A stretch of 64,000 nucleotides of DNA from a bacterium (GCA_025774935.1 JALGZK010000001.1:62001-126000), one strand, 5' to 3'; shown: positions 49,310 through 57,750, counted from the first letter of the stretch. Translations and numbers: made by a program. The notes: a model not told the origin generated them from the sequence alone.

Positions 49310-51244
49310 ATGGGATCGAACCTCGCGCGCAAACTCATCGAGTCGCATCTGGTCGAGGGCAGCATGGACGTCGGTCAGGAGGTCGGCATCCGGATCGACC
49401 AGACGCTCTGCCAGGACGCCACCGGGACGCTCGTCATGCTCGAGCTCGAGGCCATGGGCCTCGAGAGCGTCCGCACGGAGGTCTCCGTGCAGTACGTAGA
49501 CCACAGCCTCCTCCAGGTTGACTTCCGAAGCCCCGACGACCACCTCTTCCTCAGAAGCGCGGCGCAGAGGTTCGGGGTGTGGTTCTCGAGGCCGGGGAAC
49601 GGCGTGAGTCACCCGGTGCACATGGAGCGGTTCGGCGTGCCCGGGAAGACCCTCCTCGGGTCGGACAGCCACAGCTCGGCGGCCGGTTCTCTCGGCATGC
49701 TCGCGATCGGCGCCGGCGGACTCGACGTCGCGGTGGCGATGGCGGGCGAACCGTACTACCTGGTCATGCCGGAGGTGATGGGGGTGTGGCTGACAGGCGA
49801 GCTGCCGGACTGGGTGAGCGCAAAGGACGTCATTCTCGAGATGCTCCGGCGGCACGGCGTGGCCGGCGGGCGGGGGAAGATCGTCGAGTACAGCGGGCCG
49901 GGCGTCGCGGCGCTCTCCGCCATGGACCGGCACGTCATCGCGAACATGGGCGCCGAGCTCGGGGCGACGGGCTCCGTCTTCCCGTCGGACGACGAGACCA
50001 GGAAGTTCCTGAGGTCGCAGCGACGGGAGGACGCGTGGGTCCCGCTCTCCGCGGACGACGGCGCGGAGTACGAGGAGCGCGACGAGATCGACCTCTCGGC
50101 GCTCGAGCCCCTCGTCGCGCTTCCGACGAGTCCGGGGAACGTGGTCCCGGTGCGCGACGTGGCGGGGAAGGAGATCTACCAGGCGTACGTCGGCTCGTCC
50201 TCGAACCCCGCCCTCCGCGACTTCGCGACGGTCGCCATGATCGTCGACGGGCGTCAGGCGCACGACCGGGTGTCGTTCGACATCAACCCGGCGTCGCGAC
50301 AGGTCCTCGAGAACCTGGCAGCGCTCGGGTACCTCGAGAAGCTCATCCACGCGGGAGCGCGGATCCACCAGGCCGGCTGCAACGGTTGCATCGGGATGGG
50401 GCAGGCGCCCGCGACGGGGAAGATCAGCCTGCGGACGGTTCCGAGGAACTTCCCCGGCCGCTCCGGGACGAAAGGCGACCAGGTTCATCTCGTGAGCCCG
50501 GAGACGGCGGCCGTGTCGGCACTCACCGGCGTGATCACGGACCCGCGAACGCACGACGCGCCGTACCCGCGGTTCGTCGAGCCGGAGGAGATCCGCATCA
50601 ACACCGACATGCTCCTCGAACCTCCGCCGCCCGGGACGCCCGTCGAGCTCGAGAAAGGGCCGAACATCAAGGCGCTGCCCTCCTTCGACGCGCTCCCCGA
50701 GGCGCTCGAAGGACCCGTCCTTCTGAAGGTGGGAGAGGACGTCTCGACGGACGAGATCATGCCAGCGGGTGCGAGGGTCCTGCCGTACCGGAGCAACATC
50801 ATGGAAATCAGCCGCTTCGTCTTCGGGCAGGTCGACGAGACGTTCTACTCGCGTGCGGTCGACCACGGGAGGACGCCGTTCTTCGTCATCGCGGACGGGA
50901 ACTACGGCCAGGGGTCGAGCAGGGAGCACGCCGCGCTCGCACCGAGGTACCTGGGGCTCCGGGCCGTTCTTGCGAGGAGCTTCGCGCGCATCCACTGGAA
51001 GAACCTGGCGAACTTCGGAATCCTGCCGCTGACGTTTCTGAACGAGGAGGACTGCGCGCGGATCGAGCAGGGAGACCAGCTGGTCCTCCCGGGGATCCGG
51101 GAGGCGATCGAGGCCGGTGGCGCCGTCGTGGTGCGGAACGCCACCAGGAACGAGATCTACGAGCTCGAGCACGCTCTGAGCTCCCGTCAGGTCGAGATGG
51201 TGCTGGCGGGAGGCCTCCTGAACGTCGTCAAGGCCGGGCTCTGA
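49310..51244 (+). CDS. acn: Aconitate hydratase, Aquifex-type short form
   Basis: 644 aa. Domain order of aconitase with LLGSDSHSSAAGSLGMLAIG, then QAYVGSSSNPALRDF, HQAGCNGCIGMGQAPATGK and DGNYGQGSSREHAAL. The first cluster Cys of canonical aconitases (GSCTN) is Ser here (GSSSNP), as in the short Aquifex-type group from memory. The remaining two Cys are in GCNGC. TCA-cycle or related citrate isomerisation; cluster coordination may differ. Confidence 0.88.
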   Translation: MGSNLARKLIESHLVEGSMDVGQEVGIRIDQTLCQDATGTLVMLELEAMGLESVRTEVSVQYVDHSLLQVDFRSPDDHLFLRSAAQRFGVWFSRPGNGVSHPVHMERFGVPGKTLLGSDSHSSAAGSLGMLAIGAGGLDVAVAMAGEPYYLVMPEVMGVWLTGELPDWVSAKDVILEMLRRHGVAGGRGKIVEYSGPGVAALSAMDRHVIANMGAELGATGSVFPSDDETRKFLRSQRREDAWVPLSADDGAEYEERDEIDLSALEPLVALPTSPGNVVPVRDVAGKEIYQAYVGSSSNPALRDFATVAMIVDGRQAHDRVSFDINPASRQVLENLAALGYLEKLIHAGARIHQAGCNGCIGMGQAPATGKISLRTVPRNFPGRSGTKGDQVHLVSPETAAVSALTGVITDPRTHDAPYPRFVEPEEIRINTDMLLEPPPPGTPVELEKGPNIKALPSFDALPEALEGPVLLKVGEDVSTDEIMPAGARVLPYRSNIMEISRFVFGQVDETFYSRAVDHGRTPFFVIADGNYGQGSSREHAALAPRYLGLRAVLARSFARIHWKNLANFGILPLTFLNEEDCARIEQGDQLVLPGIREAIEAGGAVVVRNATRNEIYELEHALSSRQVEMVLAGGLLNVVKAGL

Positions 51245-51331
51245 AGCGGGGAACGCGCTGCCAGGGCCGCCGGGACGGAAATCGGGAATCCAAGCCCCTC
51301 GCAATGCGTCGAAGTAGTGATTGCTGAATTC

Positions 51332-51347
51332 GCTCAGATACCTGAGC
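51332..51347. promoter_or_regulatory. Inverted-repeat GCTCAG-ATAC-CTGAGC
   Basis: Perfect 6-base arms with a 4-base spacer, 40 bases before the 4Fe-4S gene. It could be an operator for a dimeric regulator or a small hairpin. No match to a known box. Confidence 0.35.
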
Positions 51348-51386
51348 ACACCTCGGCCGGCATAAGTCAGACACAGAGGAGTCATC

Positions 51387-52145
51387 ATGGCTGTACGGAA
51401 CATAATCATCATCGACGAGGACAAGTGCGACGGGTGCGGGGTATGCGTGCCCGCCTGCCACGAGGGCGCGATCCAGGTCATCGACGGGAAGGCCAGACTG
51501 GTCAACGAGACGTACTGCGACGGCCTCGGCGACTGCCTTGGCGAGTGCCCGCAGGACGCGATCACGATCGAGGAGCGCGAGGCCGCCGATTTCGACGAGA
51601 AGGCGGTCCAGGAACACCTTACGAGAATCGGGAGAGCCGCTCCGAAGCCCGCAGCCGCGGAGCAGGCGCACCACGGGGGCGGCTGTCCGGGCTCGGCGAT
51701 GCGGAGCTTCGACCAGCCGGCGCCCGCCAGGGCTACGGCCACAGCGACGGCCAGGCAGTCGCAGCTCGGCCACTGGCCGGTCCAGCTCATGCTGGTTCCG
51801 CCCGCGGCGCCGTTCCTGAAGGGCGCCGACATCCTCCTCGCGGCGGACTGCGTGCCGTTCGCGACGGCGAACTTCCACGAGCACTACCTCGCCGGGAAGT
51901 CCGTCATCGTGGGATGTCCGAAGCTCGACGACATCGGGTACTACCAGGAGAAGCTGAAGGCGATCTTCGCCGAGGCGAAGCCGCACTCGGTGACCGTCGT
52001 GAGGATGGAGGTGCCGTGCTGCGGAGGCATCGCGAGCGCGGCCATCCAGGCGCGCAACGAGGTGGCGCCCGACACGAAGCTCGAGGTCGTCACGGTCGGG
52101 ATCCGCGGGGACGAGCTTGGCCGTGAGGAGGTCGCCGCGGCGTGA
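51387..52145 (+). CDS. 4Fe-4S ferredoxin-type protein with Cys-rich C-terminal domain
   Basis: 252 aa. N-terminal ferredoxin (CDGCGVCVPACHEGAI and DCLGECPQDAI) then a linker and a C-terminal domain with ILLAADCVPFATANFHEHY, VGCPKLDD and VEVPCCGG-like segment (here MEVPCCGGIASAA). Matches the 4Fe-4S 'iron-sulfur cluster-binding' family of anaerobes in which the C-terminal part resembles CoB--CoM reductase-associated domains. Electron carrier. Confidence 0.8.
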   Translation: MAVRNIIIIDEDKCDGCGVCVPACHEGAIQVIDGKARLVNETYCDGLGDCLGECPQDAITIEEREAADFDEKAVQEHLTRIGRAAPKPAAAEQAHHGGGCPGSAMRSFDQPAPARATATATARQSQLGHWPVQLMLVPPAAPFLKGADILLAADCVPFATANFHEHYLAGKSVIVGCPKLDDIGYYQEKLKAIFAEAKPHSVTVVRMEVPCCGGIASAAIQARNEVAPDTKLEVVTVGIRGDELGREEVAAA

Positions 52146-52199
52146 GCGGTGCCCTCGAGGCGGCGGGCGGTATCTCGGCTCGAATAGAAGCGTATGGAA

Positions 52200-52222
52200 C
52201 CTCGGGGCTCACGGCCCCGAGG
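52200..52222 (+). terminator. Hairpin terminator after the 4Fe-4S gene
   Basis: CCTCGGGGC (52200-52208) pairs perfectly with GCCCCGAGG (52214-52222), loop TCACG. Only a weak T-run follows. The 253-base gap 52146-52398 otherwise holds a possible promoter. Confidence 0.55.
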
Positions 52223-52287
52223 TCTCCGTTTGGGGCAGCGTCCGGGGCGGTGGCCGCCGACGTCGGGACAGGCGGGGAGAGTTAGGG

Positions 52288-52317
52288 TTCCTCCTGGCCC
52301 CCGATACGGTGTATGAT
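52288..52317 (+). promoter_or_regulatory. Possible promoter of the glutaredoxin operon
   Basis: TTCCTC (52288-52293), 18-base spacer, TATGAT (52312-52317). The -10 is good, the -35 weak. Confidence 0.4.
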
Positions 52318-52398
52318 GGCGGAACGGAGGGCGCGGCGCCTGTGGGACGGACGCCCGGGGCCGTCCCGTAGATCGCAGGATTCCCACAAGGAGACGAC

Positions 52399-52689
52399 AT
52401 GGCGGACGCGAGAGGCACGGTTCAGGGCGACCACGCCGACCACAGCGTGCTCTTCTACGGACTGTCGACGTGTGTCTGGTGCAAGAAGACGCGGGAGTAT
52501 CTGGAGAACGAGAGCGTGGCCTTCGACTTTGTCTACGTCGACCTCCTGAAGTACGAGGAGCGGGAGGAGGCGGTCGCGAAGATCGCCGCCGTGAACCCGG
52601 GGAAGAACTTCCCGACGATCCTCATCGACGGGACGGAGGTCGTCGTCGGCTTCAAGCCGGACAAGCTCAAGGAGGTGTTGGGGCTGTGA
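52399..52689 (+). CDS. Glutaredoxin-like protein
   Basis: 96 aa after AAGGAG. Redox motif C25-V-W-C28 (STCVWCKK), TVPTIL-like FPTILIDG and GFKPDKLKEVL. Reduces disulfides; partner is probably the FTR-rubredoxin fusion encoded next, overlapping by 4 bases. Confidence 0.88.
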   Translation: MADARGTVQGDHADHSVLFYGLSTCVWCKKTREYLENESVAFDFVYVDLLKYEEREEAVAKIAAVNPGKNFPTILIDGTEVVVGFKPDKLKEVLGL

Positions 52690-53222
52690 GCCGGGAGGCG
52701 CCGATACCACAGGAGCGGATCGACGCTCTGGTGAACGAACTCATACGGGACGCGGAGGCGGGCAGCTATCATCTGAATCCCGACCTGGGGTTCGTGACGG
52801 ACCTGGCCGCGGGGCTCCTGGTGAACGAGGAGCGGCACGGCTATCGGTCCTGCCCGTGCCGGCTCGCGGTCGACGACCGCGAACGCGACCGTGACATCAT
52901 CTGTCCCTGCGACTACAGGGACCCGGATCTCTCCGAGCACGGCGCCTGCTACTGCGCGCTCTACGTTTCGGGGGACGTGCTGACGGGGAAGCGCGAGCTC
53001 GGTTCGGTTCCGGAACGGAGGCCGACCGAGGAGGAGAGAGCGAGAGCCCGCGAGGCTCGAAGCGCGAGCATCGCGGGGACCGGCGGGGCGTCCGGAGGCC
53101 TGGTGCCGCCACTTCCGGTCTGGCGGTGTACCGTCTGCGGGTACCTCTGCGGGCGGGACGAGCCCCCTGAAGTCTGCCCGATCTGCAAGGCCACGAAGGA
53201 ACGCTTCGATCGCTTTCTGTAG
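52686..53222 (+). CDS. Ferredoxin:thioredoxin reductase catalytic subunit fused to rubredoxin
   Basis: 178 aa. Residues about 1-110 are the FTR beta (catalytic) fold with the Cys set around YRSCPCRLAV, DIICPCDYRD and GACYCALYV, which binds the [4Fe-4S]/disulfide. Residues about 140-178 are rubredoxin: WRCTVCGYLCG and PEVCPICKA. A fusion of FTR catalytic subunit and rubredoxin, with a glutaredoxin gene in the same operon, makes a short electron-relay for thiol reduction. Confidence 0.85.
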   Translation: MSREAPIPQERIDALVNELIRDAEAGSYHLNPDLGFVTDLAAGLLVNEERHGYRSCPCRLAVDDRERDRDIICPCDYRDPDLSEHGACYCALYVSGDVLTGKRELGSVPERRPTEEERARAREARSASIAGTGGASGGLVPPLPVWRCTVCGYLCGRDEPPEVCPICKATKERFDRFL

Positions 53223-53268
53223 TCCGATCACCGAACGGCGAGGACGGTCGCACACGACGGAGGAAGCA

Positions 53269-53820
53269 ATGGAAGACGGTGGCGTTCCGCTTCACTACGT
53301 CTGCACGCACGATCAGGCGCGTGAACTCGCTTCGGAGTTCGACAGGTTCTGGGTCTCGAACTGCGGTTGCCGTGAGGGCCGCGAGGAAGGCTGCGCGCGC
53401 TCCAGGATCGACGTCTGCCTGATGTTTGCGAGCGACACCGGTTCGAGCGGATCGGGGCTCAAGGAGATCACGAAGGGCGACCTCGAGGCGATCTTCGAAG
53501 AGGCAACGAGCAAGTGGCTCGTGACCAGGCCGTTTCGCGGGTACGTGGACCGGTCGAGGACCGAGGGAATCTGTTTCTGCTGCGACGATTGCTGCGGCTA
53601 CTTCCTGGATCCGATCGAGGTGTGCGAAAAGGGGACGCTTCTCGAGAGGACTGCGATGGAGGCCTGCACGGACTGCGGGCTCTGTCCCGACGTGTGCTAT
53701 TTCCACGCGAGAGAGATGAAGGACGGGAAGCTCGTCGTCACGCGTGAGCAGTGCTACGGGTGCGGGCTCTGTGCGGACGCCTGCCCGGAGCGGTGCATCG
53801 AGATGGTCGGACGTAAGTGA
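53269..53820 (+). CDS. Cys-rich 2x[4Fe-4S] protein, paralogue of 36856
   Basis: 183 aa. Segments WVSNCGCREGREEGCARSR...C, ICFCCDDCCGY, then ferredoxin motifs CTDCGLCPDVCYFHA and CYGCGLCADACPERC. The order (Cys-rich part then two clusters) parallels the protein at 36856-37935 without its winged helix. Likely electron carrier in the redox block that begins at 51387. Confidence 0.75.
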   Translation: MEDGGVPLHYVCTHDQARELASEFDRFWVSNCGCREGREEGCARSRIDVCLMFASDTGSSGSGLKEITKGDLEAIFEEATSKWLVTRPFRGYVDRSRTEGICFCCDDCCGYFLDPIEVCEKGTLLERTAMEACTDCGLCPDVCYFHAREMKDGKLVVTREQCYGCGLCADACPERCIEMVGRK

Positions 53821-53833
53821 ACCGGGGAATCCG

Positions 53834-54265
53834 ATGGCAGGGACTGCGATGGAGACGGAAGAGCGCGTGAACGCCGACTGTTCGGAGGTGACTCCGGACA
53901 CGGAGAGGCTGCAGGAAGAGCTCGCGCAGTATCGACAGGAGAAGGAGAAGATCCGCCGGCTCGTCGGGCAGATCGGCGGAGTGGCCTCGAACCGGCGCGA
54001 CCGGATGATGAACGTCATGTTCATGGTCGCGATCGGACTCCTCCTGATCATCGACGTGCTCCGCCACGTGCTCGGGTGGGAGCTGCCGCTCCCGGCGCTC
54101 TTCTCGCTCGAACTCGGCGTGCTGCTGGTGTCGATCAAGATCATCTGGATGATCCACCGTTCCACGAAGGTCGAGCACTTCCAGTTCTGGATCCTGAACA
54201 CGATCGAGTTCCGCCTGAACGAGATCTCGAAGAGGATCTCGGAGATTGAGAAGCGCCTGAAGTAG
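53834..54265 (+). CDS. Two-helix membrane protein with coiled-coil ends
   Basis: 143 aa from ATG 53834 (ATG 53849 also possible). N-terminal coil (TERLQEELAQYRQEKEKIRRL), two helices (VAIGLLLIIDVLRHVLG and FSLELGVLLVSIKIIWMI), C-terminal heptad-like segment NEISKRISEIEKRLK. Function unknown. Confidence 0.6.
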   Translation: MAGTAMETEERVNADCSEVTPDTERLQEELAQYRQEKEKIRRLVGQIGGVASNRRDRMMNVMFMVAIGLLLIIDVLRHVLGWELPLPALFSLELGVLLVSIKIIWMIHRSTKVEHFQFWILNTIEFRLNEISKRISEIEKRLK

Positions 54266-54313
54266 CTGCCGCGGCTGCGGGTGCGACCGCGCCGCGCGAG
54301 CCTGGAGGAGATC

Positions 54314-54829
54314 GTGCTGAGTTCGAAGACAGTCGACGCTCTGGAGAGCCCGGCAGTCCGGGCGGCCGTAGAGAGCCCGGTGGGACGTCTGACGCTGGTC
54401 GCGACCGACTCCGGACTCCGCGCGCTCCTCTTCGCCGGAGACGCCAAACGGTACGGGCGGGAGCTCACGAAGCTCAAGGAGGACCCGAGACACCCGGTCC
54501 TCGCGGCCGCGTCGGCGCAGCTCGACGAGTACTTCTCGGGCGCTCGTCGCCGGTTCGAACTGCCCCTTGCGCTCGAAGGCACGGCGTTCCAGAAGAGGGT
54601 CTGGCGCGAGCTCACGAGGATCCCGTACGGGAAGACCCGGAGCTACGGCGAGATCGCGGCGCGCCTCGGCTCGCCGGGGAGCTCTCGCGCCGTCGGGGCA
54701 GCGAATGGGAGGAACCCCGTTGCAGTCATCGTGCCCTGCCACCGCGTCATCGGCGCCGACGGATCCCTCACGGGATTTGGGGGAGGACTCGATCGGAAGG
54801 AGTACCTGCTAGATCTGGAGTCCCGCTGA
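54314..54829 (+). CDS. ogt: Methylated-DNA--[protein]-cysteine S-methyltransferase
   Basis: 171 aa from GTG 54314 (GGAGGAG upstream; an in-frame GTG 54281 is the alternative). [24 protein letters not shown] and [18 protein letters not shown] with active-site C142. Direct repair of O6-alkylguanine. ATL at 31457 has lost this Cys, so the two are complementary. Confidence 0.93.
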   Translation: MLSSKTVDALESPAVRAAVESPVGRLTLVATDSGLRALLFAGDAKRYGRELTKLKEDPRHPVLAAASAQLDEYFSGARRRFELPLALEGTAFQKRVWRELTRIPYGKTRSYGEIAARLGSPGSSRAVGAANGRNPVAVIVPCHRVIGADGSLTGFGGGLDRKEYLLDLESR

Positions 54830-54850
54830 GTACCGGCCGGAAGGACCTCC

Positions 54851-55792
54851 ATGCCGTCTGAACACGCAACCTCGGCGCCCCGGACACTGACGAGGATCGT
54901 CGGTACGTCCTTCCAGGGCTTCTTCGCCGAGCGTTGTCCTGAGGCCGCGGCCGGCATCGGATTCTACGCGGTCTTCGCGCTCTTCCCGTTCCTGCTCCTG
55001 CTCGTGGCCGCGAGCAGCTTCCTCCTGGAGTCCCCCGACACGCAGGAGCGCGTGCTCTCCGCCGTGCTCAGGTTCCTGCCGGTCTCGGGAGAGATCGTCA
55101 CCGAGAACATGCGGAACCTCGTCGGCTCACGCGCGACGGCTGGAGTCGTCAGTGCGGTGGGCCTCCTCTGGGCGGCGACCGGCGTCTTCACGACAGTCGT
55201 CCGGAACGTCGACCGGGCGTGGCGAGGCGAGCTGACAAGGAACGTGCTCCTGTCCAGGCTCGTCGCGCTCGTGATCGTGTTCGGCCTGGTGGGCCTGGCG
55301 GCTCTGCTGCTCCTCGCGCGGTCGTTCATCTGCATCCCGACCGGATGGTCGCTCCCGGGGCCGCTGCAGGAGACGGTCGCCATCGCGTGCCGGCTCCCGA
55401 GCCGAGCCGCCATTTCCGGCTTCATATTCCTGACTCTCACGCTCCTCTACCGGCTGGTGCCCGGGACGCGCGTGAGATGGCGTGAAGCGGCGCTCGGCGG
55501 GGCGGTGGGAATCCTCGCGTTCCGGCTGGTGACCGCGGGGTTCACGTGGTACCTGGACAGCGGTCTTGCTCGGTACAACGTCGTGTACGGATCGCTGGGA
55601 GCGCTCGTTGCGCTCCTCTCGTGGATCTACATCGTGGCGGCCATCGTTCTGTACGGTGCGCACCTGAGCGCGGCGACCGCGGCGCACACGCGCGGCCTGC
55701 CCGTCAGGATTCGAGGGCCGTACGGGGAGACGGAGACGCATGCGGACGGGGGGCGCGAGGAGACTGAGCCAACAGAAGGTGAAACCGAATGA
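54851..55792 (+). CDS. YihY/BrkB-family membrane protein
   Basis: 313 aa with about six helices. AAAGIGFYAVFALFPFLLL, then AAGLLWAATGVFTTVVRNVDRAW and RWREAALGGAVGILAFRLV and YGSLGALVALLSWIYIVAAI are the YihY/UPF0761 pattern. Function debated; not an RNase despite older annotation. Ends next to the Ni-SOD gene. Confidence 0.88.
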   Translation: MPSEHATSAPRTLTRIVGTSFQGFFAERCPEAAAGIGFYAVFALFPFLLLLVAASSFLLESPDTQERVLSAVLRFLPVSGEIVTENMRNLVGSRATAGVVSAVGLLWAATGVFTTVVRNVDRAWRGELTRNVLLSRLVALVIVFGLVGLAALLLLARSFICIPTGWSLPGPLQETVAIACRLPSRAAISGFIFLTLTLLYRLVPGTRVRWREAALGGAVGILAFRLVTAGFTWYLDSGLARYNVVYGSLGALVALLSWIYIVAAIVLYGAHLSAATAAHTRGLPVRIRGPYGETETHADGGREETEPTEGETE

Positions 55793-55809
55793 CAGAACGG
55801 GGGGGGAGT

Positions 55810-56259
55810 ATGAAGAGGATCCTGACCATCCTGCTCGTGACCGTGACGTGCGCCGGAGGTGCGCTCGCACATTGTGAGATCCCGTGCGGGATCTACGACG
55901 ACGAAGCTCGTCTGGCTGAGATCGCGGAGCACGTCACCACGATCGAAAAGTCGATGACCATGATCGGGGAGCTGTCGTCGGGACCCGACATCGACCACAA
56001 CCAGCTCGCGCGCTGGGTGGCAAACAAGGAAGAGCACGCGGAGGCGATCCAGCACGTCGTGTGGCAGTACTTCATGACCCAGCGCGTTAAGCCGGTCGAT
56101 CCGGGTGGGGACGGCCACAGGGCGTACGTGAAGAAGCTCACCCTCCTGCATGGGATGCTGGTGCAGGCGATGAAGGCGAAGCAGTCGGTCGATCCGGAAG
56201 TAGTGGCGCGTCTTCGCGAACTCCTGACTGCGTTCTCTGCTGCGTACGCAGGTCACTAG
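55810..56259 (+). CDS. sodN: Secreted nickel superoxide dismutase
   Basis: 149 aa from ATG 55810 (ATG 55789 would overlap the upstream stop and is possible). Signal peptide residues 1-20 with A-L-A cleavage before H21-C22-E-I-P-C26-G-I-Y29. That is the Ni-SOD hook: after cleavage His1, Cys2 and Cys6 would be the Ni ligands. The rest (KEEHAEAIQHVVWQYF, LHGMLVQAMKAKQSVD) is the four-helix bundle. Unlike Streptomyces SodN, which needs a separate peptidase SodX, cleavage by signal peptidase would expose the hook. Periplasmic detoxification of superoxide. Confidence 0.92.
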   Translation: MKRILTILLVTVTCAGGALAHCEIPCGIYDDEARLAEIAEHVTTIEKSMTMIGELSSGPDIDHNQLARWVANKEEHAEAIQHVVWQYFMTQRVKPVDPGGDGHRAYVKKLTLLHGMLVQAMKAKQSVDPEVVARLRELLTAFSAAYAGH

Positions 56260-56290
56260 CTGCGGGGACGCCCGTCCCTGGGGGAGACCG

Positions 56291-56992
56291 ATGGCGGACG
56301 AGCTCAAGAGACTCGTCGCCGACGAGGCGGCCCGAATGATCGTGAGCGGTCAGCGCGTGGGACTGGGCTCCGGGTCGACCGCCGGGCTCTTCGTCGCGGC
56401 GTTGGGGAAGCGGATCGCGGGAGGAGCGGTCGCGGACGTCGTGGGCGTGCCGACGTCGGCCGCGACCCGGGAGCTGGCCTGGATGCACAGCGTGCCCGTC
56501 GCCACGCTGGAGGAGTGCCCGCGCCTGGACCTGACCGTCGACGGCGCGGACGAGATCGACCCGTGGCTGGATCTCATCAAGGGGCAGGGCGGCGCGCTCA
56601 TGCGGGAGAAGATAGTGGCCGCGGCGAGCGAGCGGTTCGTCGTGATAGCGGACGAGAGCAAGCTCGTGTCGAAGCTCGGTAACCGTGCGCCGGTTCCGGT
56701 GGAGGTCCTGCCGTTCGGGTGGAGGTCCACGGCCAGGAGCATCGAGGCCATCGGGGCGGAGGTGGTGCTGAGGACTGCGGGCGACGACCCGTTCGTGACG
56801 GACCAGACGAACTGGATCCTCGACTGTCGTTTCCAGCAGATCGACGACGCGTGGGACCTCGCGTGCGAGCTCGACGCGATCGCAGGGGCGCTCGCGCACG
56901 GGCTCTTCGTCGGCATGACCGACGCGGTGATGGTCGGCAGGAACGATGGGGTCGAGACGCTGACGGGGCGGGGAGCGGGCGGCGGAGGATGA
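56291..56992 (+). CDS. rpiA: Ribose-5-phosphate isomerase A
   Basis: 233 aa. GLGSGSTAGLF, VGVPTSAATRELA, LTVDGADEIDPWLDLIKGQGGALMREKIVA and DESKLVSKLG are the RpiA signature. Interconverts ribose-5-phosphate and ribulose-5-phosphate. Confidence 0.95.
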   Translation: MADELKRLVADEAARMIVSGQRVGLGSGSTAGLFVAALGKRIAGGAVADVVGVPTSAATRELAWMHSVPVATLEECPRLDLTVDGADEIDPWLDLIKGQGGALMREKIVAAASERFVVIADESKLVSKLGNRAPVPVEVLPFGWRSTARSIEAIGAEVVLRTAGDDPFVTDQTNWILDCRFQQIDDAWDLACELDAIAGALAHGLFVGMTDAVMVGRNDGVETLTGRGAGGGG

Positions 56993-57072
56993 TGATGGCG
57001 TCGCCGCCCGTGGACGTGCCACCGGTGGCTCGCACGACCTGAGAACACCCGGTACTTCACCCGGAGGATCCC

Positions 57073-57672
57073 GTGAGGAAAAAGGGACAGTCGAAGGGCA
57101 TCTTCTGCATCGAAGGGCTGTGGTCGCAGGATCTCCGCATAAGCTCGTCAGTCGTACCGTTTCTCGACCTCCTCAACCTCAACGCGCCGCTCGAGTACAT
57201 CCATCTCGACTGCGCGACGGCGCAGGAGTTCGAGTTCTATCTCCTGAAGTGGGTGCAGAAGCGGTACGACCGCTTTCCGATCCTCTACCTCGCGAGCCAC
57301 GGTTACGCCAGCGGGGTCGAGCTCGGGAAGGACCGCTACTCGATCGAAGACCTGGGGACCTTCCTCGAGGGGAAGTGCGCCAACCGCCTGATCATGTTCT
57401 CGGCGTGCAGCACGCTCGGGATCGACAAGCGGATACTCAAGACGTTCCTCCGCAGGACCGACGCTCTGGCCGTGTGCGGGTACCGGACGGACGTGAACTG
57501 GATGCACTCGACGGCGTTCGAACTGCTCGTCTTCTCGCACATCCAGAAGAACGAGTTCTCGGGGAGGGGGATCGAAGCGATCGCCGCGGAGGCGAACGCT
57601 ATCGCTAAGAGCTTCAGGGAACTCGAGTTCGTGATGGTGACGGTGAAGGACCTCGAGCCTCCGGCGAGCTGA
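57073..57672 (+). CDS. DUF6642-like caspase-fold (CHAT-like) protein
   Basis: 199 aa from GTG 57073, GGAGG 5 bases upstream. GIFCIEGLWSQDLR, PILYLASHGYASGVEL (His), LIMFSACSTLGIDKR (Cys) and LAVCGYRTDVNWMHSTAFELL give a His-Cys dyad in the CHAT/caspase order. It has no other domain, so it would be a free-standing caspase-like enzyme or inactive relative. Any link to defence is unproven. Confidence 0.68.
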   Translation: MRKKGQSKGIFCIEGLWSQDLRISSSVVPFLDLLNLNAPLEYIHLDCATAQEFEFYLLKWVQKRYDRFPILYLASHGYASGVELGKDRYSIEDLGTFLEGKCANRLIMFSACSTLGIDKRILKTFLRRTDALAVCGYRTDVNWMHSTAFELLVFSHIQKNEFSGRGIEAIAAEANAIAKSFRELEFVMVTVKDLEPPAS

Positions 57673-57702
57673 GGCCGGAGGGTCCTGGCCCGGCCCCGCG
57701 GA

Positions 57703-57730
57703 GGAAGCCCCGCCGAGAGGCGGGGCTTCC
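57703..57730 (+). terminator. Strong hairpin terminator
   Basis: GGAAGCCCCGCC (57703-57714) pairs perfectly with GGCGGGGCTTCC (57719-57730) around GAGA. No long T-run. Lies between the caspase-like gene and the HAD gene. Confidence 0.6.
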
Positions 57731-57750
57731 GCTCGGAGAGGAGCAACGGA

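Noticed and set aside
55789-55809. ATG 55789 as the start of the Ni-SOD gene.
   Set aside because: It overlaps the upstream stop as ATGA and cannot be excluded, but the ATG at 55810 has a purine-rich GGGGGGAG just before it and gives a standard signal peptide. Either start gives the same mature protein.
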